Assembly: GCF_004352845.1 (NCBI RefSeq)
Contig: NZ_SJRX01000001.1
Location: 434,001-498,000, forward strand
Reading direction: 5' to 3'
DNA: 64,000 nt
Source of the DNA: Luteimonas terricola
GTDB lineage: Bacteria > Pseudomonadota > Gammaproteobacteria > Xanthomonadales > Xanthomonadaceae
Shown here: positions 55,122-62,533 of the stretch, one piece after another
How the letters are laid out: every line of letters begins with the position of its first letter
How positions within the stretch are numbered: position 1 is the stretch's first letter
The notes under the pieces: model-generated
The model's input: the letters and a program-made list of their open reading frames with translations, nothing else
Database searches by the model: none
What the model was told of the DNA's origin: nothing
Made by a program: the position numbers and the translations under genes

Positions 55122-56282
55122 ATGAGCGATCAGGGCACACGCACCGACACCGACCACGCGCCGGCCCGCTGCGAGAACTGCGCGGCCGTCCTGCACGGCG
55201 AGTTCTGCCATGCCTGCGGACAGTCCATGCACAACCCGATCCGCCACTTCGGGCACGCGGTGGAGGAGTTCTTCGAAGCCTTCTGGCATCTCGATGGGCG
55301 CGTCTTCCGCACCCTGCGCGACCTGTGGTTCCCCGGGCGGGTGGCGATCAACTACCTCGCCGGCCATCGCGCGCGCTACATCGCGCCGCTGCGCCTGTTC
55401 GTGATCCTGAGCGTGCTCACGTTCTTCATCGGCGCGGTGGCAGTGCACGTCGACGACAGCCCGATCGGCGTCACCGGCATCGAAGAGATCAGGGGGGCGG
55501 CCACCGTCGAGGACGTCGAACGCATCCGCGACGAAATGGTCGCCGAGATCGAGGCGGCGCGCGCCGAGGCCGGCAATACCCCGGGCGTAGACCCCGCCCT
55601 GATTGCGGCCGAGGTGCGGATCCAGGGGGCCGCGGCCAACCGCCTGGTCGAACTGACCGGTCGCCCCCCAGCCGAAGGCACCGCCGACGTGCCCGCGGCA
55701 GACGGCAAGCCGGGCATGCAGATCAACCTGTTCGGCCACAAGGGCGCGTGGGACGCAGAGACCAACCCCCTCGTCGTCAGCTGGTGGCCGGATTTCGCCA
55801 ACAACTGGCTCAACCGGAAGGTGGGCAACCTCGACAAGAACATGCGGTCGCTCGATGCCGCTTCCCCCGACACCTGGGTGCAGGGAATCATGTCGTCGGC
55901 ACCGTCGGCGCTGTTCCTGCTGGTCCCGGTGTTCGCCCTGCTGCTGAAGGTGGCTTACCTGTTCACGCGCCGGGTGTATCTGGAACACCTGGTCGTGGCG
56001 CTGTACAGCCACGTCTTCCTGCTGATCATGCTGACCCTGGCCTTCGTGCTGTCGGCGCTGGACAACTGGGTCGGCACGGGTGTCTCGGGCATTGTGTTCG
56101 GCCTCGGCCTGTCCGCCATCGTGATATGGATGCCGGTTTACCTGCTGCTGATGCAGAGGCGCGTGTACCGCCAGGCCTGGTGGCTGACCGTGCTCAAGTA
56201 CCTGGTCATCGGCAACATCTATTTCATGATGCTCACCGTCGCCACCGTACTGATGTTCCTTGCGCGGCTGACGGCCGCCTGA
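55122..56282 (+). CDS. DUF3667 membrane protein
   Basis: 386 residues. A zinc-ribbon start CENCAAVLHGEFCHACGQS, then HLDGRVFRTLRDLWFPGRVAINYLAG and RYIAPLRLFVILSVLTFF (family core with the first helix), a polar insert (~115-245) of charged helices, and four more membrane helices in the C-terminal third. DUF3667 proteins are inner-membrane proteins without known function. Confidence 0.88.
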   Translation: MSDQGTRTDTDHAPARCENCAAVLHGEFCHACGQSMHNPIRHFGHAVEEFFEAFWHLDGRVFRTLRDLWFPGRVAINYLAGHRARYIAPLRLFVILSVLTFFIGAVAVHVDDSPIGVTGIEEIRGAATVEDVERIRDEMVAEIEAARAEAGNTPGVDPALIAAEVRIQGAAANRLVELTGRPPAEGTADVPAADGKPGMQINLFGHKGAWDAETNPLVVSWWPDFANNWLNRKVGNLDKNMRSLDAASPDTWVQGIMSSAPSALFLLVPVFALLLKVAYLFTRRVYLEHLVVALYSHVFLLIMLTLAFVLSALDNWVGTGVSGIVFGLGLSAIVIWMPVYLLLMQRRVYRQAWWLTVLKYLVIGNIYFMMLTVATVLMFLARLTAA

Positions 56283-56455
56283 CTCCCGGGCCAGCGGTCC
56301 CGTCCCTTGCTGATGCTTCCCCCGCGGACCCCGTTCAGAAACCTGTCGCCCTGGACCTCGCGGCCACCCGGTGGCGCGCTGCATTCCCATGACTGGCGCA
56401 TACTGTGCAGGCCGACTGCAACCGCAGTGCAGCGCGAATGCGCCAGGAGAATCCA

Positions 56456-56572
56456 ATGAGCAAGGGTCTGAACCAGAAAAAGGAACAGAAGAAGAAACCG
56501 GCCAAGACGATGAAGGAGAAGAAGGCCGAGAAGCGCGAGAAGAACGCGAGCAAGCCCTTCGCGCCGACCTGA
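56456..56572 (+). CDS. Small Lys-rich protein
   Basis: 38 residues, ATG at 56456 with AGGAG nine bases before. Sequence is almost entirely Lys, Glu, Ala (MSKGLNQKKEQKKKPAKTMK, then EKKAEKREKNASKPFAPT). It resembles the small basic peptides found beside ribosome or stress genes in this bacterial group. A terminator follows at once, so it is a discrete transcript. Confidence 0.68.
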   Translation: MSKGLNQKKEQKKKPAKTMKEKKAEKREKNASKPFAPT

Positions 56573-56596
56573 GCGCGCTCCGACCGATCAACAGGA

Positions 56597-56622
56597 AAGG
56601 CCCGGACTTGTCCGGGCCTTTT
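56597..56622 (+). terminator. Intrinsic terminator after the Lys-rich gene
   Basis: A perfect 10-bp stem (AAGGCCCGGA, loop CTTG, complement) whose end forms a T-run (TTTT), 24 bases past the stop codon of the small gene. Confidence 0.9.
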
Positions 56623-56760
56623 CGTTCCATCGGCCGCACTGCCACTGGCCGGCCATCCGGCGCTCGCCCTCCCGGAAAGACACCTCGAAACTGGAACTCC
56701 CTGCGGCCTGTCATCGATACTCGGCGCACCAAGCAGGCCCACCGACCGGCCAGGACAGCC

Positions 56761-57354
56761 ATGAGAACCTTCGTACTGAGAGCCCGGGCGGCGCCCACCG
56801 ACAGCCAGGCACTGCTGGACTCCGTCGGCAAGGACGCGCATACCGAGATCCTCGCGCATACGCTGATGAACGCGATCTTCGTCGCCCAGTCGCATCGCGC
56901 CGATGTCACCGTGTACCTGGTGCTCGAAAGCACCCGGGATTTTTCCCGCACGATCGTGTTCGATGTCAACGCCATGCACGAGATCGGCGGCTTCGACGAG
57001 CGCGCGCTGCTGGGCAAGGTCGCGAAGGCGCTGGATGCGTCCAGAGGCATGGGCAAGGACGAGGCGCGGCCCGTGGAATCGGGCGTCACGGTGCGTACGT
57101 CAAGCTTCGAACGGCTGGTGCAGGTGCTGGCCGAAGACCATCAGCTGTTCCTGCTGGACCGCAAGGGCACGCCGATCCGCGAGCAGGCCTTTGGCGACAA
57201 GCCGTGCTTCCTGCTGACCGACCACATCCCGATGCCGAGGAAGACCATCCCGGGCCTCGAGCGCCTGGGGGCGAAGAAGATCACGCTGGGATCCCGGATG
57301 CTGTTCGCATCGCAATGCGTCGTGCTGGTCCACCACGAACTGGACCAGCGATAG
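56761..57354 (+). CDS. TrmY-type tRNA pseudouridine-54 N1-methyltransferase homolog
   Basis: 197 residues, ATG at 56761. SPOUT-fold features: an N-terminal FVLRARAAPTD, AILAH-like EILAHTLMNAIFVAQSHR, VTVYLVLES, SSFERLVQVLAEDHQLFLLDRKG, and the knotted SAM site PCFLLTDHIPMPRKTIPGLE with GSRMLFASQCVVLVHHEL. Archaeal TrmY methylates pseudouridine 54 of tRNA. Bacterial copies are annotated as putative pseudouridine methyltransferase; the target in bacteria is less certain. Confidence 0.85.
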   Translation: MRTFVLRARAAPTDSQALLDSVGKDAHTEILAHTLMNAIFVAQSHRADVTVYLVLESTRDFSRTIVFDVNAMHEIGGFDERALLGKVAKALDASRGMGKDEARPVESGVTVRTSSFERLVQVLAEDHQLFLLDRKGTPIREQAFGDKPCFLLTDHIPMPRKTIPGLERLGAKKITLGSRMLFASQCVVLVHHELDQR

Positions 57355-57370
57355 CGGGCGCGTCGAGGGC

Positions 57371-58150
57371 TCAGGGCAACAGCGCGGTCCATTCCGGCGT
57401 GGAGAACCGCTCCCGCGCCAGCGCCTGCGCGCGCCCGGATTCGTCCGGATGCAGGATGTCGGGCGCCAGCCCGCCGTGGCGGCGGCGGAAGGTGTCCACC
57501 ATGTGCTCGATCACCGCGGCGCGCGGCAGCCCGGTCTGGCTGCGCAGCGGATCCACGCGCTTGGCCGCGCTGGTCGTGCCCTTGTCGGACAACTTCTCGC
57601 GACCGATGCGCAGCACCTCCATCATCCTTGCCGCGTCGATGTCATAGGCCATGGTGACGTGGTGCAGCACCGCCCCGCGGCGCCGGGTCTGCGCCGCACC
57701 GGCGATCTTGCCGGCACTGGAGGTGATGTCGTTCAAGGGCTGGTACCAGGCCTTGATCCCCAGGCCGGCCAGCGCCTCGATCACCCACTGGTCCATGAAC
57801 GCATACGCCTGCTCGAACGTCATGTCCTCCACCAGCGTCAGCGGCGCGACGATGGAGTAGGTGATGGTATTGCCCGGCTCGATGAACATCGCCCCGCCGC
57901 CGCTGATCCGCCGCACCACCTCGATGCCGTGGCGACGCGCGGCCTCCATGTCGACCTCGTTGCGCAGCGACTGGAAGCGCCCCATCACCACCGCGGGTCC
58001 GGCCCACTCCCAGACCCGCAGCGTGGGCGGCCGCCGCCCGGCGGCCACTTCGTCCAGCATCACGTCATCCAGCGCCATGTGCAGCGCCGGCGCCTGCGGT
58101 GCGGCATGCACCAGGTGCCAGGCGTGGTCCTGCCAGTTGCTGCGGCTCAC
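57371..58150 (-). CDS. Lipoate-protein ligase A, catalytic part (two-gene type)
   Basis: 259 residues; GTG at 58150. Biotin/lipoate ligase fold: WAGPAVVMGRFQSLRNEVDM, VVRRISGGGAMFIEPGN (lipoyl-AMP loop), SAGKIAGAAQTRRRGAVLHH (catalytic Lys), and IDAARMMEVLRIGREKL. It lacks the C-terminal domain of E. coli LplA; that domain is encoded by the next gene upstream with a four-base overlap, as in archaeal LplA/LplB. It attaches scavenged lipoate to dehydrogenase subunits. Confidence 0.9.
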   Translation of the reverse strand: MSRSNWQDHAWHLVHAAPQAPALHMALDDVMLDEVAAGRRPPTLRVWEWAGPAVVMGRFQSLRNEVDMEAARRHGIEVVRRISGGGAMFIEPGNTITYSIVAPLTLVEDMTFEQAYAFMDQWVIEALAGLGIKAWYQPLNDITSSAGKIAGAAQTRRRGAVLHHVTMAYDIDAARMMEVLRIGREKLSDKGTTSAAKRVDPLRSQTGLPRAAVIEHMVDTFRRRHGGLAPDILHPDESGRAQALARERFSTPEWTALLP

Positions 58151-58485
58151 GCCCGGCCTCCCGGGTCATCGCCCCCGGGCGCGGCATCCAGTGCCCGGCG
58201 CACCGCGGCCGCGACGCCCTCGGGGGTGATGCCGAACATCCGCGGCTCCGGGCCGAGCGCCGCGGCCACCGCGGCGGCAAGACCGGCCTCGGCGGTGGCG
58301 ATGGACAAGCCTTCCAGCGCGGCGTTGATCGTGTCCAGCGCGCTGTCGGGCTCCAGGAAGAAGTCCCCGCTGACCTGCACGGCCGTCATGCGGCCCCCGG
58401 CGATGGCCAGGTCGACCACCACCAGCTTGCCGCCGGGGACCTTGTACTCGCCGTGCGCAGTGTTGTTTGTCGTGTTCACTCGCAC
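58147..58485 (-). CDS. Lipoate-protein ligase C-terminal domain protein (LplB-like)
   Basis: 112 residues; GTG at 58485 (a second GTG two codons on, at 58479, is possible). Matches the lipoate-ligase accessory C-terminal domain: HGEYKVPGGKLVVVDLAI, MTAVQVSGDFFLEPDSALD, INAALEGLSIATAEAGLA and MFGITPEGVAAAVRRAL. In Thermoplasma the separate LplB domain is needed with LplA for lipoate activation. Precedes lplA in the transcript with a GTGA overlap. Confidence 0.85.
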   Translation of the reverse strand: MRVNTTNNTAHGEYKVPGGKLVVVDLAIAGGRMTAVQVSGDFFLEPDSALDTINAALEGLSIATAEAGLAAAVAAALGPEPRMFGITPEGVAAAVRRALDAAPGGDDPGGRA

Positions 58486-58569
58486 AGTCTAGGCGCACAT
58501 CCAAAGGTCGTGATAGCCGGGTCGTGACCGCGCGCGCCGCCAGGCCCGCTCCGTGTCTAAACTCGCGGG

Positions 58570-60402
58570 ATGCCGAGAAAGACAACCGACGACCGCCAGC
58601 TCCTGCGCGGCATCGTCGTCCACGACATCCGCCGCGACCTGCGCCGCCACCTGCGCCCGATGCTGGCCTGGTACCTGCTGTTCACCGTCTTCGCGACGGT
58701 CGCGGCCGCACCGCTGACGACCTGGTCGCTCGCGGCGCTGCTGCACTGGATCGAGCGTCCGCTCGCGGGTGACTTCGATGGCGTCGTCGACAACCTGCTG
58801 GCGCTCACCTGGCTCATGCTGGCGGGCGCGCTGGCCTGGTATGTGGTCATGCTGCAACAGGCCGGCATGCTCCTGGTGTCGGCAAGCCACGGCTGTCGCT
58901 ACCGCACGGCCGCGGCGGCGCTGCTCGGCATGCTGCGGCGCGCGGGCCCGCTCGCCGCGCTCGCGGCCTGCCAGGTCCTCGCCCATGCGCTGCTGGCGCT
59001 GCCGTGGCTCGTGATCGGCGGCGTGCTCTACCGGGTGTTCCTTGGCGGCTACGATCCCTATTACGTGGTGGCGGCGCGTCCGCCCGCGCTCTGGTGGTTT
59101 CTCGGCAGCTTCCTGCCGGTGCTTGCGGTCGGCCTGCTCCTGCACGCGACGCTCTACTTCCGATGGCTGCTCGCCACGCCCGCACTGGTGCTGGAGGGCC
59201 TGTCGCCGGTGGCCGCCCTGCTCCGCAGCCGCGTACTCACCCGCGGCCGACACCTGCGCATCGCGGTGCTGGTGGTGGCTGTCGCACTCACCGTCGCGGC
59301 CATGCCGCTGGTCGTGACCGAGCTCTACGACCGGGCGGCCACTCCGCTGCTGGACTGGCTCCCCGGCCATCGCCTGCTGGTCAGTGCGGGGATGCTGGCG
59401 TACCTCACGCTCTACGCCGCCACCGTGCTGGGCGTGCTGCTGCTCGGCACCACCTTGAACACGCTGCTGGTGCGCGCGCTGTTCCACCGTCTCGGTGGCG
59501 CCCGCGGCGCCCGCGCGATCCCCGCCACCCCGCCCCGTCCGGGCCGGTTCGTCTGGGGTGCGGAGGTGGCGTTCCTTGGCGTGGCGCTGGTACAGGCGAC
59601 AATCGCCGTGGCGAGCATGAACCTGCGCACCGATGTCTCGGTGACCGCGCATCGCGGCGCAGCCCTGGTCGCGCCGGAAAACACGCTCGCGGCCTTCCAG
59701 GCGGCCATCGAGGCCGGCGCGGACGCGATCGAGCTGGACGTCCGGCTGAGCGCCGACGGTGCCGTGGTCGTACTCCACGACAGCGACTTCCGGCGCATCG
59801 CCAGCGACCCGCGTGCGGTCGTTGAAACGCCGCTGTCGGCCATGCGTGACATCGACATCGGCAGCTGGTTCGATCCTGCATTCTCGGGCGAGCGCATTGC
59901 GACGCTGGCCGAAGCCCTCGCCTTCATCGACCGGCGTGCGCTGGCGCTGGTCGAGCTCAAGCCCGACGCGGACAACGCGCAGGCCCTGCTCGAAGCCGCG
60001 CTGTTGGAAGTGCAGCGCGGCGGTTACGGGGATGTGGTCATGCTGGCCTCGCTTTCGCCGGAGCTGGTGCGCGCGGCGCGCGCCGCCGCACCGCAGGCGC
60101 GGCTGGCCCTGTTCACCAATGCCGCCTTGCCGGGCACGGCGCGGCGGACCGACTTCGACATGCTGGGGCTCAACCACCTGCAGGTCGACGCCGCGGCGGT
60201 CGCGGAGGCACGGCGCCGCGGCTACCTGCTGCAGGCGTGGACGGTCAACGACCCGGTGCGCATGGCGCGCTACATGGACCTCGGCGTCGACGACATCAGC
60301 ACAGACGTGCCGGCAGAGGCCGTCCGGCTACGTACCGAGCGGGCTGCACTGACCGAGGTCGAACTGCTGCTCGTACGCCTGCACAGCTGGTTCCGGCGCT
60401 GA
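58570..60402 (+). CDS. Membrane-fused glycerophosphodiester phosphodiesterase
   Basis: 610 residues. About eight membrane helices (~30-330) of the GDPD membrane-domain type (PF10110-like: LLAWYLLFTVFATV start, SHGCRYRTAAAALLG), then the catalytic TIM-barrel: SVTAHRGAALVAPENTLAAF (His361), DAIELDVRLSADG, VVLHDSDFRR, LVELKPD, and LQAWTVNDP. GDPDs cleave glycerophosphodiesters to glycerol-3-phosphate and an alcohol; in this fused form the domain faces the periplasm or membrane surface. Confidence 0.92.
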   Translation: MPRKTTDDRQLLRGIVVHDIRRDLRRHLRPMLAWYLLFTVFATVAAAPLTTWSLAALLHWIERPLAGDFDGVVDNLLALTWLMLAGALAWYVVMLQQAGMLLVSASHGCRYRTAAAALLGMLRRAGPLAALAACQVLAHALLALPWLVIGGVLYRVFLGGYDPYYVVAARPPALWWFLGSFLPVLAVGLLLHATLYFRWLLATPALVLEGLSPVAALLRSRVLTRGRHLRIAVLVVAVALTVAAMPLVVTELYDRAATPLLDWLPGHRLLVSAGMLAYLTLYAATVLGVLLLGTTLNTLLVRALFHRLGGARGARAIPATPPRPGRFVWGAEVAFLGVALVQATIAVASMNLRTDVSVTAHRGAALVAPENTLAAFQAAIEAGADAIELDVRLSADGAVVVLHDSDFRRIASDPRAVVETPLSAMRDIDIGSWFDPAFSGERIATLAEALAFIDRRALALVELKPDADNAQALLEAALLEVQRGGYGDVVMLASLSPELVRAARAAAPQARLALFTNAALPGTARRTDFDMLGLNHLQVDAAAVAEARRRGYLLQAWTVNDPVRMARYMDLGVDDISTDVPAEAVRLRTERAALTEVELLLVRLHSWFRR

Positions 60403-60426
60403 TCGCGACCCTCTCGTCGAGGGCGG

Positions 60427-60753
60427 TCAGCCGCTCTGGGTATTGGGATTGAAATGGCAAAGGGTCACGGTCTCGTCTTCGCCGAATCCCGGGTAGTGGA
60501 TCCTGAGCTGGGCGAGCAGTCCCTGCGGCGTACGGCAGTCGGGGTCATGCTCGAACCGCAGTGCCTCTTCGTCGATGTCGCGGAATATCCGCAGCTCGGT
60601 CTCCAGCACGACCGGCGGCGAGAGACTGCCGTCCCCGAGCCGCAGCCGGGCGGCGGGAACGCCGTGCCAGCGCGCTCCCCGGCGCACCGTGGTGTTCCGG
60701 CCTTCCAGGAAGGTGGCGTTGGAGAACTCGAGTACAGGGAGCATCGTGGTCAT
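60427..60753 (-). CDS. Small soluble protein, possibly ASCH-like
   Basis: 108 residues. FLEGRNTTVRRGARWHGVPA followed by RLRLGDG resembles the start of ASCH-fold proteins (such as YqfB) that have EGxKTxTxRxG then a GD turn. The rest (RIFRDIDEEALRFEHDPDC, GFGEDETVTLCHFNPN) fits that alpha/beta size. Function unknown; the ASCH link is a pattern judgement. Confidence 0.55.
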   Translation of the reverse strand: MTTMLPVLEFSNATFLEGRNTTVRRGARWHGVPAARLRLGDGSLSPPVVLETELRIFRDIDEEALRFEHDPDCRTPQGLLAQLRIHYPGFGEDETVTLCHFNPNTQSG

Positions 60754-60805
60754 GCCGGAAGCATAGCGCCGCTACACTGCGCCTCCCGACTCCCGGCAGC
60801 CCTCC

Positions 60806-61528
60806 ATGTCCGATCCCGTACGCCTGGCCAGACGCGTCATCGAGCTCACCCAGTGCTCGCGCACCGACGCCGAGCAGTACATCAAGGGCGGCTGGGTGTC
60901 GGTCGACGGGCAGGTGGTCGAAGACCCGGCCCACAAGGTGGGCACCGAAACCGTCGTCGTCGACCCCGCCGCCCGGCTGACCGTCGCGGAGCCGGCAACG
61001 ATCCTGCTGCACAAGCCGGCCGGCCACGACACGATCAGCGGCCCGAACCCCGCGGCCGCGCTGGTGCAGTCCGACAGCCGATGGAGCGAGGACGCCTCCG
61101 GCGTGCGCCTCCTGCAGCGCCACTTCCATCGCCTGACGCCGCTGATGCCGCTGGATGCCGAAGCCAGCGGCCTGATGGTGCTGACCCAGGACGGCCGCGT
61201 CTGGCGTCGCCTGAGCGAAGACCGCGACGACATCGAACAGGAGTTCATCGTAGAAGTGGACGGCGACATCGCGCCCTACGGCCTGCAGCGCCTCAGCCAC
61301 GGCCTGGGCTACAGCGGCCGCCCGCTGCCGCCATGCAAGGTCAGCTGGCAGAACGAGATCCGCCTGCGCTTCGCCATCAAGGGCGTGCAGGGCGGGCAGC
61401 TGCGCGACATGTGCGCGCAGGTGGGGCTGGAGGTGGTGGCCATCCGCAGGATCCGGATCGGCAAGGTGCCGCTGGCCAAGATGCCGGTGGGCGCCTGGCG
61501 CTACCTGCCCGTCGGCGAGCGCTTCTGA
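60806..61528 (+). CDS. RsuA/RluF-type pseudouridine synthase
   Basis: 240 residues: an N-terminal S4 RNA-binding domain (RLARRVIELTQCSRTDAEQYIKGG, VSVDGQVVEDPAHKV), then the synthase core LLHKPAGHDTISG, PLDAEASGLMVLTQDG (catalytic Asp) and EQEFIVEVDGD. Closest in layout to RluF/RluB. Modifies uridine in rRNA (or tRNA-Tyr for RluF). Typical length. Confidence 0.9.
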   Translation: MSDPVRLARRVIELTQCSRTDAEQYIKGGWVSVDGQVVEDPAHKVGTETVVVDPAARLTVAEPATILLHKPAGHDTISGPNPAAALVQSDSRWSEDASGVRLLQRHFHRLTPLMPLDAEASGLMVLTQDGRVWRRLSEDRDDIEQEFIVEVDGDIAPYGLQRLSHGLGYSGRPLPPCKVSWQNEIRLRFAIKGVQGGQLRDMCAQVGLEVVAIRRIRIGKVPLAKMPVGAWRYLPVGERF

Positions 61529-61540
61529 AGCTCTGCGAGC

Positions 61541-62011
61541 TCAGGCGCCGCGCACGCGCAGCGTCAGCCCCTTGAGGAATGCGCGCAGCAGCTGGTCGCC
61601 GCAGGGGCGGTAGTTCTTGTGCCCCGGCTGGCGGAACAGCGCCGACAGCTCCGGCTTCGCCAGGGGAAAGCCCGCGGCGACAAACACCTGGTGCATGTCC
61701 TCGTCCTTCAGCTGGAAGGCCACCCGCAGCTTCTTCAGCACCACGTTGTTGCTGATGCGCTTCTCCACCGGCCGCGGCGGCACGGTGTCGTCCCTGCCAC
61801 GCAGATGCACGATCAGCCCGTCGAGGACATGCGCCAGCACCGCATCGCTGCAGGCCAGGTGCCCGGGCTCCTCCTCCTTCAGCAGGAAGGCGCGCACATC
61901 GTCCTTGTCGAGGGCAAGTGCGGGATCGGCAAGGAGTGCGATCTCGACCACCTTGTTGTCGCTGAGATCAAGCATGTAGCGGATGCTGCGCAGGACGTCG
62001 TTGTTGATCAT
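61541..62011 (-). CDS. yehS: DUF1456 (YehS) family protein
   Basis: 156 residues. Two copies of the ~70-residue DUF1456 motif: NNDVLRSIRYMLDLSDNKVVEI and NNVVLKKLRVAFQLKDEDMHQV, each followed by a short linker and helix (KEEEPGHLACSDAVLAHVLDGLI; RQPGHKNYRPCGDQLLRAFLKGL). YehS function is unknown. Its start overlaps the stop of the HNH gene (ATGA), so the two are co-translated. Confidence 0.93.
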   Translation of the reverse strand: MINNDVLRSIRYMLDLSDNKVVEIALLADPALALDKDDVRAFLLKEEEPGHLACSDAVLAHVLDGLIVHLRGRDDTVPPRPVEKRISNNVVLKKLRVAFQLKDEDMHQVFVAAGFPLAKPELSALFRQPGHKNYRPCGDQLLRAFLKGLTLRVRGA

Positions 62012-62379
62012 GGTTCCTCGCGCTTGAGCAGCGATTTCAGGCCGGCAAAGGGATTGGACGTGGCCGAAACAGGCTTGTCTTCGGCGGCCAGTGCGCTGAC
62101 CCCGGTGTGGTCGAGCTGGCGCGAGTGCTCGTTGTCGTGGCAGTACACGCACAGCAGTTCCCAGTTGCTGCCGTCGGCCGGATTGTCCGAGTGGTTGTGG
62201 TTGCGGTGGTGCACCGTCAGCTCCTGCAGGTTGGCGCGGGTGAACTCGCGCGCGCAGCGGCCGCAGATCCACGGATACATCTTCAGCGCGCGCTCGCGGT
62301 AGCCCTGGTCGCGCTGCCCGGCGCTGCGCCGGGCCTCGGCGACGATGCGGTCGAGCTTGGCGTTGTCTGGCGTGGACAT
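62008..62379 (-). CDS. yajD: HNH nuclease YajD
   Basis: 123 residues; ATG at 62379. Zinc-binding HNH: CGRCAREFTR, LTVHHRNHNHSDNPADGSNWELLC, CVYCHDNEHSR, the pattern of YajD. C-terminal extension with FAGLKSLLKREEP. Its biological role in E. coli is unsettled; it may cleave nucleic acid. Upstream partner of the YehS gene. Confidence 0.93.
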   Translation of the reverse strand: MSTPDNAKLDRIVAEARRSAGQRDQGYRERALKMYPWICGRCAREFTRANLQELTVHHRNHNHSDNPADGSNWELLCVYCHDNEHSRQLDHTGVSALAAEDKPVSATSNPFAGLKSLLKREEP

Positions 62380-62473
62380 GGCGATCGGGTCAGGTGGGAG
62401 CGGCGCGGGAAGGGTAGCACCGGCAGCACGTTCGCCCCGCAGTGGAGTCCGGGAGCGGGTGCCGATCATTCAA

Positions 62474-62509
62474 AGAACAACGGCCCGGTGCGAGCCGGGC
62501 CGTTGTTCT
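62474..62509 (-). terminator. Strong hairpin terminator after the subtilase gene
   Basis: A perfect 15-bp inverted repeat (AGAACAACGGCCCGG and its complement, six-base loop) 25 bases past the subtilase stop. On the minus strand the stem ends in TTCTTTG. It separates the subtilase transcript from the yajD-yehS pair on the same strand. Confidence 0.75.
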
Positions 62510-62533
62510 GCTGCGGACGCGTCGCGCGGACGC

